Part shown: positions 14,001-27,898 of the stretch, piece by piece
How positions within the stretch are numbered: position 1 is the stretch's first letter
How the letters are laid out: each line of letters begins with the position of its first letter
Assembly (NCBI GenBank): GCA_019614645.1
Contig: JABWDB010000036.1
Span: 992,001-1,056,000, forward strand
Length of the DNA: 64,000 nucleotides
Source of the DNA: Stratiolaelaps scimitus
Lineage: Eukaryota; Arthropoda; Arachnida; Mesostigmata; Laelapidae
Reading direction: 5' to 3'
Notes under the pieces: generated by a model
Databases searched by the model: none
Seen by the model: only the letters and a program-made list of their open reading frames with translations
Told to the model about the DNA's origin: nothing
Program-made: the position numbers and the translations under genes

Positions 14001-17000
14001 CCAGCAGCATTTCCACTCAAGGGATCAGCTGTGTTGGGGCAGCCCAGCTGTTCATCAATCACTTAAATTTCGTCTACTCGCTTACGGCCACCGTCACTGG
14101 TCATCGCCAAAACGTCACCCAGCGACGACAACGACGATGACAACAACAGCAACACCACTATCAGCGGTGATTGGCGAACAAATTGCTGAAGCTGGAGGAC
14201 AGCAGCAGCAGCAGCAGAAACAACAACGACAACGAAGTAGTCGATGACCGCCGCCAGCCATCCAACGTCTCGTCCCCCATCGTCATTCTGACTGTAAGTT
14301 CCATTGCACACGGGTGCTATCCCTCAAGTCTCACCCAGACATACAACAACAACAACAGCTACAACATCTATGTATCTACTCTAGCGGGCAGACACCCGGC
14401 GGATAGCAGACGAGCGGTAGCGGACGAGAAGTCGAGATATAGGTGAAAGAGAGCCGACTAGTATTCCAATGAAAAAAAAGCTTTAGAGCTACTTTGAGGC
14501 CGTAGTTCCCGGCTTCTTCACTTCGGCTATATGACCACAACACCGCCACCATCATCAGCAGCCGCCGCCGCCACAACCGAAAGCATCGCCTCTTTGAAAT
14601 GCATGGGAGGGAAGAATCCCGTTAACAGTAGCAGCAGGGACGACGACGACGACGACGACAACGACAACAACAACAACAAAAATCAGAAGATTCCTGAAGT
14701 GCGTTTGTTCTGGATGGTATTGACAGGCGTCAGAATTATCTTCATCGTGAGAACTGCTCGCTGTGTCGTGTTAGCTGTGTCTGTCGAGGTTGACCTAAAG
14801 GCGGTCGGTTGTCCCAAAATATTAGAAAGCTTACTGCTGCTGCTGCTATTGCTGTTGTTGTAATTACCGTTGTAATTCAAGTTGGGCCTACCACCGTCTC
14901 GGGCCGGCGATGAAACGCCACCGACAACAACAACAGTAAACGACAGGCGCAAAAAACACCCCCCACCAAAACAGCGCTTGGCAACACCAATCACAGGACG
15001 TACGCAATTGCAAGTATCGCCCGCGTTGAAACAGACCACCACCGCCGCGGCCGCGGGCCGCGACGCGATGTAACACAACGTGCGAACGAACTCAACAACG
15101 AAGCGAGTCCCTCCCGACCGCCTGCCCGCCCGCCACACAGACTGAAGCCCTGACGGGAAACACGGGAACTAAACACAGCGCTACTAAACGACGGCAGCCC
15201 CGGCGGCCAGTCGTGATCGCGGTGCCGACAGAGAGCGTCTGCCTATAACGTTCGGGCTCATCAGGTGACGTCATCGGCCCGCGACGAACCTCTGACAGAT
15301 GAGAGCCGACAGATGACTCGGTCGCGTAGGCTGCAAGATAACGATGATCATGCTTGGTCAGCCGAATAGATCCTGCTAACTGCTAGCCCGAACGGTAATA
15401 ATACTATTTAGAGCGGAGCAGTTAACTGTGTGTGGCTCCTGCAGCAGCTGCTGCTGCTGCTGTGTACGTCCTGGGCTGAATACGCCGACAATGAACGGGA
15501 TATCATATATTTAGCTTAACGACAGCGAGACGCGATGTGGATTTATTCAACAAAAATCTGTAATATCACCTTTCTCTCTCCCATAGCTGCTGGCCTCTAG
15601 GTAACAACGAAATGTCACAAACCCCTCATACGATTACGAGTTCATAGGAATTACTTGAGGCTCTATATCGTTGTTGTTGTTATTATTATTATTGTCATCA
15701 TGAAATTATTTCATATTTGTTCATTGTTAATGAATAATAGTTTGGTATCATTTCAGCCCTGTGCTCCCCCGACCACCTCCCTCTTTTAACAAAGACGTTG
15801 TTCATTCAAGCGCCTCAAAACGACCACTGCTTCCATAACTTCTACTACAACGACAACAAACACGACGATAACAACAACGATGACGACGACAATAACAACA
15901 ACAACAACTGCTGGTGCAACTACTACAACTAGTGCCGACTACTAGACATAGCAGCGCAACCGCCATCGGTTAACACTTCCGCTATAAATGTGACTCTCTC
16001 ATTGTGTTTGCACCCACTCGACAATTTCTCTCCAGGTCCCGCCGTTCTCGTGCACACGCCAGCCGATGTCTACACATTTGTGTGTGTGTGTCTATCCATC
16101 TGTCTTTCTGTAATCAATTACTCTTCCTTCACTCATTTAATTTATGATCATTCTCCATTTTAGCTGATCGCTGCATAACGGCCACATTCGGTGACCATAA
16201 CCGAATTTATTGTAATCGTCGTGGCATAACCACAACAACAACAACAAGAACAACAACAGCAGCAGTAGCAGCAACAACAACAACAACGATCATTGTGACG
16301 TTGCTGTTCAGGGTGGCTATTGACCGCTCCTCTCTCTGGTCATTCATCCATTCTGTCTCATTCTTATGCCTCGCCGCCGCCGCCGCTGCTGCGCCCACCA
16401 CCGCTTGAGTAGCAGCGGCAGCCGGCAACACTTTCATTCAGGATTCAGCTTCTGTCGCTGTTGTTAGTCCTTACTGAACCCGTAGAACAATACCGTATTG
16501 CTGCTGCTGGTGCTGCCGCCGCCGCCGCCGCCGCCGCAACCCACCAAGACACGCGATGAAGACGATACAAGACACAAACGCCGTTATATGACGCGTATCG
16601 GCAGTGTACACGCTCGTAGTGTCCACCCAAACACGATCAAATATCAAGGAAGATAATTAAATAACTGTTATACTTAAGACTACTACAGTACCCTCCCTCC
16701 GAACGGCTGAGCATGGTTGGTAGTAAGAGGAGTACTAGTTGTTTGTGACAGTTCGCCAACAACTAATGATGTCGATTTTTATGGATAGACAACAGACGAT
16801 GATGATGAGATTGATCGACCAAATGCTACACAACTATGCGGGGGTCTTGGACACAACGCTTAACCAGTTGTTAACTAGAGAGAGAGAGAGCTTAGAGCGG
16901 CTTGTTTTAGCGGCTACCAAAAGCGGGCAATGCGTGCGTGTTAAGCCCCACTGGACTCTGGGTGTAGCACATTTCGCCAACGAACACTTGTCGTTATGCA

Positions 17001-17125
17001 ACAATTGCGCAAACATACCCACTTAGGTCGAACTCAACAATGAGCTCGTTGTGATCTTCTCTCAATGTAGTCGCCATTGTGTGTACGGACACAACTACCT
17101 CACATGTACTTCGATTTTACATCCC

Positions 17126-17152
<27 letters not shown>
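17126..17152. repeat. (TA)n microsatellite
   Basis: Uninterrupted TA tract. Confidence 0.9.
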
Positions 17153-17156
<4 letters not shown>

Positions 17157-18891
17157 ATTTTAACCTATGCATCTTGCCCCTTTCGCCAACAAAGAGTGCG
17201 AGTCCAGTCAAGCATGGCACACACAAATACACACACACATACACACACACAACTGAGCAGCAGCAGCAGCAGTAGAAAGAAGAAGAAGAAGAATGATGTT
17301 GGCGGAAGCGATCAAACAACAGGTTGACGAGACGCCCCATTGGCGGCCTTCACCTGTTCCTGCTGCAGAACTACACAGACATATTAGCACCATCACCACC
17401 ACCACCACCATCCTCCCCGTCATCATCATCATCAGCATTAGCCAGATGATGATGCTGATGATAATGATGATCATGAACGACCGATGTCGAGTAGGCAGGC
17501 CCTTTAAATAGGCGCTTGTCGATCCTTCCCTTTTAGATGGTGACTGTCCGTCCGCCTGTCCGACCGCCCGCCCGTCTGTCTGTCTGTCTGTCTGCGCTCG
17601 TGAGAGCGGGAGTCCGAGAAGGAGACGAGATCCAACATCGCTCACTCGCGTGTTAGCTGGGCTAGCTGGCTGGGCTGGCTGGCTGGCTTCGTGGTTGTTC
17701 TGGATGGCCACCCACATGACAGACAGACTGACTGACTGACACACACACACACACACGAACAGCAACAACAACAACAACAACAACGGCAGCAGCAGCAGCA
17801 ATCAGCTGTGGGTTGCCGAGGCCGCTCTCATTGTTGTTATTGTTGTTGTTGTTGTTGTCTCTGCCGCTGCTGCTATATCACCTATGATTTTTTCACCCAT
17901 CGTGATGAAGAGCGAATGGAAGGAACGGAGTCTGAATGAACGAGTTCGTTTATTAATGAGCAACAAACGAGAAAAATGTTCGAGGCGAACCACGGCGTCA
18001 GATCGACACGAAACACGTGGACCCGTTCGCTGTACTGATGATACCTGATGAGTTCTTACGAAGGGGCCTACCACAAACAGCGAAGTCAATATATCATCGG
18101 TATATTAAGTGATCATCATTTTCAGCAGCAGCAGATCTTCACGTGGTGATGAGCCTTGCTATAACTGCAACTACACAGTGTTATATGTCCGGCAGCTTTA
18201 AAATACATTTTTAATTTCTAACACTCTCACTGTTATCCTCGTTGCTCACGTCACTCGTGACGTACCGAGATTCGTTTGTGGTCTCATTATATATCCTTTT
18301 CAGCGGCTATATTTCATTTCTCGCGATCAACGACGACGACGATGACGAACAACGAACGCTCGATGGTGTCGTCAATGATAGCGAGCGCTACTGTTTGTCC
18401 ACGGACCGAGCTGGCCCTGCTGCCTCTACACTACCAACAGCTGACTAACATCATCATTTGCTACAACCGCTCTCCTCATCCTGGCTCAGCCGCCGCTGCT
18501 GCTGCCGCCGCCGCCACCGCTTTTAGCCCATCGAGACGCAGCGGTGTCTGACGAAAGAGAGCCACAACTCATCCTACTTACTACTGTGTACGTTCATTCA
18601 TGCCAGCCGTCGTCGTCCATCGCGTTTCTCCGCTCGTCCGCGTTCATTCAGTCAATAGTCAGTCAGACAGACAGACAGTCATTGAACGACGACGACAACG
18701 ACGACTGTTACAGAAACCGAGAGACAAAACACCGACACGAACAGCGCTACCGGTCCCGTCACCGCAGCAGCGGCGGCAGCAACCGACGCGGTCGCGGCGA
18801 GCCAAAGAATTACCACTCACGCGCCAGCAGAAACGGACCAATCTTATAACGACGGCATGGCAAAGTCTGGGTGAAGCAATGCCAAAAGCCC

Positions 18892-18923
<32 letters not shown>
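18892..18923. repeat. (TA)n microsatellite
   Basis: TA tract with one interruption. Confidence 0.9.
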
Positions 18924-21900
18924 GGAGGATGCTATAGGCGAATTGACCCAATTGGCAATCGGGTGACAGGTGACTCTTTGTTGCCGCTCGTTCAAGACTG
19001 CTGGATGCCACGGCGGAGGAATATTACGGCCACGTAATGTTCTCCATTTTATTTAGCTGTACATTTTGAATGCTTTTCCATATTTATCTCAGTAAACCAT
19101 GGCGGCGTATATCATATCACTGCACACCCAGTCGGTGCGTCAGTGTCCATTACCACTGCAACGAACAGCTTACAAAGCGGTCTCAGTTGAACTGCCTGCT
19201 CGTATCCGCCACAGCTACCATCGTCGTCATCTGCAGCATCTGTTTCGTCCGTGCACAGCACAACGCTTCCCTCCCCCTATTAAGGCCATTAGCCGCCTTA
19301 AATCGACCTATTTCCTGAATCCATGATGAGGCTGCCTCTTTCTACTAGGCTACCCCATCGAGAAGACATAACGTTACGTAACCGAAAGGGGCCGCCCGCC
19401 GGTCACAGAGACCACCACCACCACCACCTCTATAACAACCTCATCGCGCCACTGACTCTCTCTCTCTCTCGACAGCGCACCTCGTACACTACGAACTCCT
19501 TCCCTTGGCCCCGCCACCTTCGGAAACCACTGCGCCCGCTGTCGGCAGAAGACCCTTCTGAGAGTGTGCGACTTTCCTTCTCGGCCTCCCGCCTCTTTAT
19601 ATATATATATATATAGCTCTTATCCAACGAGCTATTCATCCATCCATTCGTTCGTTGGTTCATTCATTCATCCATTCCTGTGGTGGTTCCACGTTCCACA
19701 GTCTCCCTCTGCTGGGTCTGCCTCTCTCCCTCTCTGCTTCGTCCTGCCCCTCCCAGCTCGCTTCTTCTTTGCCCCTGTCGCTTTTCTGTCCTCCAACATC
19801 TGTCCAGCCTGCCGGCTTGGCCTGCCCATCCGCCTCAGCACTTGTTCATCGTTACTTCCACCACCACCACCGCAGCGGCGGCGGCGGCGGCGGTGGTGGT
19901 GGTGGCTGCAGCGACGGCAGCCTCGAACTGAAAATACAGAGCTCCTTAAGAGCTTCCCTGACCGCTTTCTATCTCTCTCTCTCTCTGCCTCAGTGGTGGC
20001 GTAGCGTGGCATGGTACAGTTTACCGTTGTTCACCGGTCCTTCTACTACAACCACCACCACCAGCACAACTAACCTCAGCTGTCCTCCTTTGCTAGGCAG
20101 TATGGCAGCAGGCACGCCGCCGCCGCCGTCGCTGCCGCCTGTTGCCAAATACACCACTCGAGACCAACCGACTGACAGACAGACACGAGGCGGTGGCCGC
20201 GGCGAGACCAGACAGTCTCCCATCTTCCCCGCGCGTCCCGGTTTCTCGACTGCTAACCTAACTCCACTCTCCCTCCGGAGCGCCCATCCGGCCGCTACCC
20301 CCGACCGGCCGCTTCTCCTGTTGTTCAGACGAGAAGGAGGAGACAAGGCTAGGCGATTCTCCGTGAGAGAGTAAACGTGGACTGCCCCTTCGGCGCCGCC
20401 GACCCCATCCTCTCCCCCCCCCCCCCCATGGTCCCTCCGTCCCCAATAGTCTTCCGCTATTTCCCTCAATACCCCCTCCTTGTTCAGGACTAGCCCCTAC
20501 GCCAGGCTCTGGCCCTACTCCCCCCACCCAGTTGTCCAGCCCCCGTTGTCCCCTCTGGTGACTGGCCGAGCGGGCGGCTGGGCGGCTCTTCCTGCCTCGT
20601 CGACCTTCGCCAGCAGTCGCGACGAGCACAGGGAAAAGTTGGGGCGAGAGTGGGAACGCGGTCGCTTCTCTGTTGTCGGCTGTGATTTGATAGCTTTGCC
20701 TTCCCCAGGCCCCATTCGGCCCGGCAACCAACCCGCAACCGGCTCACACAACGTTTGGTCCCCTCTGGTCCTGGCGGCCCGCACCATTTCTTCCCCAGAA
20801 GTGTCCCGTGTCTGCTGTTGTGCTGTTCCCACAATTGCTGTTGCGGCGACGGAAGCGGCAGCAGCAGCAGCGGTAACTGCCGAGGCGGTGGCGGAACGCT
20901 GAGAAGAGGGGTCCGGGAGAGGAAGGCAGACACCCAGATCGTCGTCGTCGTCGTCGTCGACACAGGCGCTACGTTATATTAGCGGAATAGGGACAGACGG
21001 CGCGGGGCTGAGGGGCCGCCACGGCGGGGTGCGTTGGGGCATAAGGTTGAAGGAGGGAGGGGGCTTTCGGGTTGGACTGGGGGGTGGCGACAGGGGTCAG
21101 AAGTGGGAACCGGAGGGGTCCCGGCTGGGGCGTAGAGGCGAATGGGGCGCCCCAAACGCGAAGCTACTCGGGGCCGAGAGACGGGCGAGGGGTTGTCGTG
21201 GGGCTGGGAACCGAGCGGCGGCTACGGCGGCGGCGGCCCGGGTTTGGGGTCGCAAGAGGGACACAATATGAATAGAAGAGAGCCCACTCCCAAGGGAAAC
21301 CCCTGCTGACGTCATCAATCCTTAATTGGCCCACCACCACCAGCAGCGCTACTGCTACCACTACAGCCGCACACATTCTACAAGGACATCAACACACTCA
21401 CGCAGACACGCACACCACACACATACAACGACAGACGGCCAACACAGAGAGAGAGAGAGAGAAAGGGCCACTTGCAGACCCATCGTTCATTTACCGGGCG
21501 AGCGTCGACGCTTCGTATGGTTAAACGATCTGCCGCCTGTTCGAAGAAGCGTAGAAAAAGAGTTGGCCAACAGAGAGAACTTCGTTGGCTGGAGACCTGT
21601 GCGCTGGGGTGAATGCTCATCTCAGAAGTGCGCAAACCACCGACGAGCACCCACCCATGGGCACACGTGTATGCAAATGCAAAGACGGGCATCTGCAAGA
21701 CGTTCACTTGTCTGTAGCTAGATCGCCATTGACGACAAACAGATAGGAAACAGAGATACGGGAGAGATGAGTGGATGGATGACTCGTTCCTGGAAAGTGT
21801 CACATGTGGGGGGGGGGTGTCGAGGGTTCAGGGGTGTGAGTGTCTGCCTCGGCAGCATAATCACGGGGCGGCTGGCTGGTCAACCGTGTTTCTGATAGTC

Positions 21901-21963
21901 GTCGGTCATCCTTGCTTCCGGGAGTCAAGGTCAGGGTATCACTACACATCATATAGCACCGAC

Positions 21964-22006
21964 CATATATATATATATATATATGTGCGTGTGTGTGTGT
22001 GTGTGT
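21964..22006. repeat. (TA)n(TG)n compound microsatellite
   Basis: A TA run merges directly into a TG run, the same arrangement as at 11679-11705. Confidence 0.9.
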
Positions 22007-22447
22007 AGCCGCGTTCTGTTGTCTACATAGCCTGTCTCATTGTCTCACGAAGGAACTACTACTATTATTGCTGCTGCTGCTGTTAGGAACCTAGACTCTA
22101 CACTGACATGGTCTGGTCGCATGGCGGGGATGAGGCAGTCTATCCCCGTAAGACTATCTGCAGAACACACACACAGACACATTACCGTCTGCCACAGTAG
22201 CTTACCAGTCAGCAATCGGCATGCCCTTCATCCGGTCAATGCATTCATCCAAAACAGCGAACGCGAACTGCGACCACCGCCGCTGCTGCCGCCGCCGCCA
22301 CCACAATGTCCAACGAGCGCTGTTCACACGTCGTCGTCGCAGCAGCAGCATCATCAACAACAACAACAACGACGACGACGCCAGCCGGCCAAGTATTGGC
22401 ACGGTAACTATGGCTGATGAGGTCATTGACCCGTCTTACACAAACGC

Positions 22448-22480
22448 ATATATATGTATATATATATATATATATATATA
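22448..22480. repeat. (TA)n microsatellite
   Basis: TA tract with one GTA interruption. Confidence 0.9.
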
Positions 22481-22775
22481 GACGAACATAAATACACACA
22501 CCACATAGACAGCCAGACAGCCACAGTTCGACGCACAAACGACCTTCTATCATCTCGGACACGCCACTCAAGTCCACCGACGATGCTGATGACGCGGCTG
22601 CTGATTTTGCTGGGACCACGATGATGATGATGACGACGACGACGACGATGTTAAGTAACACACGCCGGTTGCCGACAAATCGCGACGCGCCGACCGAGCG
22701 CAAAGTGCAGTCAAAGCCGGCCGCATGTCACCAGAACAACAGAGGTGGATCACTTCTCCTTTGGTGGTAATAAAT

Positions 22776-22861
22776 TGTCGTTGTTGTTGTTGTTCTTCTT
22801 CTTCTTGTTGCTGTTGTTGTTGTTGTTGCTGCTGTTGTTGCTGCTGCTGTTGTTGTTGTCG
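22776..22861. repeat. TTG / CTG / TTC trinucleotide array
   Basis: About 28 triplets of TTG, CTG and TTC in a row. It encodes poly-leucine on plus and poly-Q/N on minus purely as a by-product of the repeat; no exon boundaries surround it. Confidence 0.85.
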
Positions 22862-22899
22862 TTAATCAGCAGGGCGTGGGGAGGGGGCATCCTGTTGGT

Positions 22900-25014
22900 C
22901 TTTGATACCGACCGAGATTTAAAGCTACGCCGATAAGCGATGGTGCCTTTCGCTCTGAAGAGCAGTCACATAGCGAGAGTGGAGGGGGGCAGCCGTGAGG
23001 GTCGGAAGACAATGTTATTATTTATGAATTATATTGTTATCATTATAATAGTTAGTGTTAGAATTATAGCATCCGTTGTTGACGACACAGGCGACACCTG
23101 CGTGGAACACACATTGGTTTCTGCCAGCGGTGCCAGGGTGCCAAATGGCCGGCTACACCCTCAAACTCGATCGAAGGGGACCAACGACTGGAAATGGTCA
23201 CAATGATTTCAGCAAAAGCAGAATCACACCAACATCTCAATTTATATACGCTATGCTATATGATGGTGGCGGCGATGATAATTGGCGGCTGTCAACTGTA
23301 CATCTGCCATCGGTGGAGCGAAGGTGAGACTGTGCTGCCGCTCTAGCTGAGGACGAGTGCCCGTTAAGAAACCGTTGATTGATGCGAATCCTTCACGTCA
23401 ATGAATCGACGTATTCGGCTTCAGTGCGGTGAAATTCGGACAACAAAAAAAAATCAAATCACCCTCATGTCGTATTATTTTCAATCACCCATCCACCGGT
23501 CTCTCGCTCTCTCTCTCTTTCACAACGCTATCTATATTTGTTAACGAATCAGATTGGGTAAACCAACAGATTCCACGCATGCTCAGCAGATAACTAATAT
23601 CTGCGTTATACTTTCTTCATCGAATCCCTCATATTTGGATAGGTTGACCAGATAAATCGAGCCACTACATCCTCAATATTCACTACTGAGAATGAATCAA
23701 CTCAGTTTGGCCCGTGAAATAATTGCTGGACAGCATCAGCATGCTATGCTATTAGGCATATTGTACATGAGTAATTAGAAGAATTAGTATATAATCGCAT
23801 TCGCGCTGCGACAGATCGTTTACAGTTATCGACTCCCGAGTTAGCGGACGAGATACATCGCCCTCCTAATAATCAGCTGTGACAGCGACCCAATTCCGCT
23901 GAGAAATAGGTCGATAAACGGGGAAGGTGTATCCACCTAAACTAAGAACGATGCTTATGAAACTTCACTATAATCTCGGATACAATCGAGGATAATAGTA
24001 ATAGTAATCACTCACGTGGACATTTGCACATGACGCTGTTTGTCGTCAACGACTTTTAACCACTTTTAGGCTAATTATTATTATCTGTGTTTGGAAAACA
24101 CGAGCATTATTCGAGCAATGCTCGCCTCCTGCTCCTCCTGCTCCTGCACCACCTGACAAATGGCACCCGTTCGCCGAACGGATTCCCCAGTAACGTCACA
24201 GGGTGGATGGACACGATAGAAATTCAGAAATGCGCAGCAGAGCTTCATGTTCATGGGTGTGTGTCTCGGTATATTTATGGCAACAGAAACATGAACAGCC
24301 ATTGTATCCAACGGTGGACAGCTTTCACTTGATGCGTCTACAAGGACAAAGTCAAAAGGCGCGATTTGCATCATTGTTGCTGCTGTTGTTGTTGTTGTTG
24401 TTGCTGTTATTGCTGTTGCTGTTGTCGTCATTAGCACCATGACAATCAACATAATTACGCTCACCTCAATCAGATCAAGCTATTATTATTATTATTACGT
24501 TATTATAGACGCGGCAAAATAGAAGAGGCGGCAACAGCAAGAACAGTACCTGCTAGACAATTGTAGACAGACTGATGTGGTGTGACTCTCTACGGAAATA
24601 AAAGTGAAGCTTCCGTAGGCATCTACGTATGTAGATATCATGGATGAAACAAGCAGAGCTGAATATGGCAGAGTGGGAGCAGAGTAGCATAGAACGCGAG
24701 TCAGTCAGAGGGTATTCCCCGTTTATATTTCTTCTTTACCCCTTTGTTTTCAGGATAACGACGACGACGATCATCGGCCGCAGCAGCAGCAGCATTGTCA
24801 ATTAGTTCATTCTCATGTTCTTCTCCTCTATAATAGATCATTGGCGACTTCTCCTGCTGTGGCGGCGGCGGCCGCCGTCGCTATTACTGACGACGCTACC
24901 AGACCCAGTTGGCAGAGACTCGGTAGACATTCTCTAGACATCGGAGAGAGGAAGAGAGAGAGAGACATTCCTAAAGCAGAGCGGCAAGAACAACGGTAAT
25001 CTGGATGGCGAACG

Positions 25015-25053
<39 letters not shown>

Positions 25054-27138
25054 CTCTTCCCGAGTCACGAGCAGACAAGGCAATAGACGGACGGATCCCG
25101 TGTCGCCACGGCAGCAGCAGCAGCAGCAACACTCGATGTGGCACTCGTTAGGAGTATGGCTATGGCCACTGCTGGGTTACCAACCCAACAATCGAACGAT
25201 ACAGGGCAGAACGAAAGAGCCAGGGCCAAACCGCTGATTCCTGTCCCAAGTCAACGTGTCCGCGTGTCTGCCACTTCGAGAACCAGACTGACATTGAGTA
25301 AGAGCGCGGGCAAGCGCGCGCGCGAGATAGAGAGTGAGAGAAGGACGCTGCAGCAACAGAAGTGACACAATGCCAACATCAAAATTCAAAGGATTTTGAG
25401 GTAGCTTTTGTACGGGTGGAAGCCGCGATATGCTGGACGATATCTCGGCTGGCATATACTCTGCCCTCGCTGGTCATCATCATCCAATGAAATTTACGGA
25501 GCCAGAGAAGCTTCATCAAGGTGTACGTTAATAGATCAGGCATTAATTAGTTCATGTGAATAACTCTTTGGACAGTTTTCATCAACAATCGTCGCGCTAA
25601 CACAGCCACTCGAACGGAAAAGCGCCGAGCAGTACAGGTCAGACACGGAAGGACAAGCCAGCATCGTTTTCATCATCATTTAGTACTATGTTTGTATCCA
25701 TGTGAACACATTTAAGTGTTTATATCCGTTTTGTAAATGAAGACAATACGGACGGCGACTTCTGGGTACGATCTACACACACAGATACACTAGTGCTTGC
25801 CATATCCACAGACTGATGCGTCTATTATTGAAGAGACTCATTTTGAATGAACATTTTGTTCGTGAAAATCATTTGTGGGGATCGAGATACACTTGACACT
25901 CAATGGTGTGTATGGGAAACGCACAGCGGTGTAATGAAGATGAACACCTCAGACACGCGGTTCGTTACTCGACGGAAACTCGAATGTTCAGAGGAACGTA
26001 TCATTTTTCTGCGCTTATTTTTCTATTCAGAACTCGAGCTCTTGAGTTGTGCGAGTAACAACGTCAATTTTCACGCTGCTCATCAGAGGCGTCAGGCGCG
26101 GAGGGTAGCTTTGACGACAGTCGAAGTTGTTCTCTGGCGGTAAATAGCTGGAGGACACAGGTTCGAGCCCCGCGAACTGCTAACAAATCGAGACCATGTC
26201 CGAGAGTTGAAAAAAAACTGTCGTACCGTTAATGAATCGACACGTTGTATTATTGTATTGCATCGTTACTTCCGAGATGCCGTTAATACGGAGCAGTGAT
26301 TACTACGAGAATCCTTCACGTGAGGTCACCTAATGAGGAGAGGATAGGTGATGGAGTAATCCAAACTCATTCTTTCTCGATCTCCTCCCTGTTTGATTCA
26401 TTTTGATGAGACGACGACGACGACGATGTTGATGATGATCACGTTAATGATGATTTCGACTAATTAAACTGTGCCCCCGCACTTTACATTAAGTCCGGCG
26501 CCACGTTCATTTTTCTATCGATCCATTAAAAATGATCGGGCGTGAACGATACCTTTCTACGCGATTTAATACCTGCCTAGGGATCCAGCTATGAGAACTA
26601 GAACCACTAGCACGGTCTACTGCAACAACTACTTTCTAAGCAAATACAGAGAGCAGTCGAAAATCTTCCCCGACGAATCAATCGTCCTAACCAGCGCAAT
26701 GTCTAACCATCCGCAGTGGCAGCAACAACGACAACAATTCTGGTCTGTTCTGATAAGGCAGAATAGGCAATTAGTCTGCGTCACATTCACGCGAACAGGT
26801 GGTGGTGGCGGCGGTGATGGAGGTCCTGATCTTCCTTCATTATTGTTAATGTTACAGCTACAATATATTTATATGTATTGAGAGCACATCCACGATCTCC
26901 GCTGTGCGAATGCGTCCACGCATGCTCACAATGTGAACGAACGATCCCTAGCAGCAGCAGCACCAGCCGCCTATGTGCGCCCAGGGATCGAATGTCATCG
27001 GATGACACTTACTGTCTCGCGATGCTCGGACAAATGATATGTCACGAGAGGGTTACTACATTTATTATTGTACACCGCCATAGCTATTATATTAGGTAAA
27101 TATTTCCCTACGACATGTAAAGTACTTACAGGTATAGA

Positions 27139-27140
<2 letters not shown>
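22900..27140. other. Non-coding, ordinary composition
   Basis: No supported gene. Contains the GA tract at 25017-25050, CTG-type triplets near 24373-24428 and CAG near 25110-25130. The fragment around 26157-26175 resembles a pol III B box but does not fold as a T-arm. Confidence 0.55.
25017..25050. repeat. (GA)n microsatellite
   Basis: Uninterrupted GA tract of about 17 units. Confidence 0.95.
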
Positions 27141-27142
<2 letters not shown>

Positions 27143-27205
<63 letters not shown>

Positions 27206-27206
27206 T
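27143..27206. repeat. Long (TA)n microsatellite beside the ARID1 exon 2 donor
   Basis: One of the longest TA tracts in the window (about 27 units before an interruption). It begins roughly 90 bp inside the intron that follows the 27293-27898 exon. Confidence 0.95.
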
Positions 27207-27292
27207 GTTTTTTTACCATATTTCTAGATGCGTTAGGTGTTGTGCAAGGTTTGTATGGGGTGTGTATGTCTTTCGACGATGATAACACTTAC

Positions 27293-27898
27293 TTGAGGTG
27301 TCTGCGGTGGCGTGAGGTGAGGTTGATGTGGTGATGGTGGTTGTTGATTGGCGACCGGGGGTGGTTGAGGGTTGTTGCTGCCAACTTGGCTAGGGGATGG
27401 TGGGATGTGAGGCCCATGAGGGCCGTGTAGGTACGGGGACATGGCGCCGGGTGGCGCGCCAGGAGCGACAACACCCCCACGGCCAACGGCTGTAGCGAGG
27501 GGCCCGATCGCACCGACATCCCCACGCAGAGGGCTTCCTACCGGTGGCTGAATTAAATGGCTCGGATGGCCGGGGTGGCCGGGATGGCCAGGATGGCCAG
27601 GGTGGCCAGGATGGCCAGGATGAGGAGCCATGTGATACGGCGGCCGTGCGCCTGGGGGAGCACCCGGCATCGTCGGCATGGCGCCGTGCGGATGCGGTCC
27701 ATGCGGCCCCATATACCCTCTGGGTGGGCCATACGGCGAGCCGGGTGGTGGAGCCCCTTGCATAGGCGGGCCATGAGCTGACATGGGCGAGTGGGACGCG
27801 GGCGGACCATTTGAGGGTGGTCGCTTAGGGCTTGGAGGCGCCTGAGAAGGAGCAGGTGCTGTCCCTTCCATTGCAGCCACCGCTCCGCCACCCTGCAC
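27293..27898 (-). CDS. ARID1: ARID1/Osa-like protein, second coding exon
   Basis: A 606-bp minus-strand exon of 202 codons, phase 0 at both ends. It is bounded by a tccgcag acceptor just above 27898 and a strong gtaagt donor just below 27293. It encodes Pro/Gly/His-rich, intrinsically disordered sequence starting VQGGGAVAAMEG, with six tandem GHP tripeptides (DNA near 27557-27629) and ending HLTPPQTPQ. There is no folded domain. ARID1 (BAF250/Osa) proteins have such long low-complexity N-terminal halves before the DNA-binding ARID domain. The link to the upstream exon rests on matching phase, strand and composition; the intron would be 6.2 kb. The ARID and C-terminal exons are not in the window, so the gene must continue to the left. 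Identity is inferred mainly from the first exon. Confidence 0.7.
27557..27629 (-). repeat. 9-bp coding minisatellite (GHP repeats)
   Basis: Near-identical 9-bp units built on ggatggcca on the plus strand encode six successive Gly-His-Pro tripeptides in the ARID1 exon. The period is a multiple of three, so length change would keep the frame. Confidence 0.85.

Larger units (their letters stand above)
5081..16500. other. Non-coding stretch with scattered microsatellites
   Basis: Mixed-composition sequence with dispersed CAG/CCG, (TA)n and (GT)n tracts. Open frames here (for example 5589-5987 plus and 12062-12448 plus) have no domain, no credible codon pattern and no clean splice boundaries, so I do not call them genes. 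Trinucleotide-rich patches occur near 7960-8020, 8150-8280, 13240-13320 and 14530-14680. Nothing else is recognised. Confidence 0.6.
16500..22900. other. Non-coding, GC-rich and polypyrimidine patches
   Basis: No supported exon. Between about 19.6 and 21.3 kb the sequence is GC-rich with long C and CT runs; the overlapping frames there are low-complexity (P/S/T or G/R) and open on both strands. A 95-codon plus frame at 16739-17026 is the least repetitive, but it has no recognisable domain or splice context. Confidence 0.55.

Noticed and set aside
16739..17026. 95-codon plus frame with a helical-looking stretch
   Set aside because: No homology signal that I can name and it includes a GA microsatellite; left as unassigned.
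19655..20374. 239-codon plus-strand frame
   Set aside because: Low complexity (S/P/G runs from CT and CCA repeats) with long open frames in the other registers as well.
26157..26175. B-box-like ggttcgagccc
   Set aside because: Flanking bases do not form a T stem; no acceptor stem.
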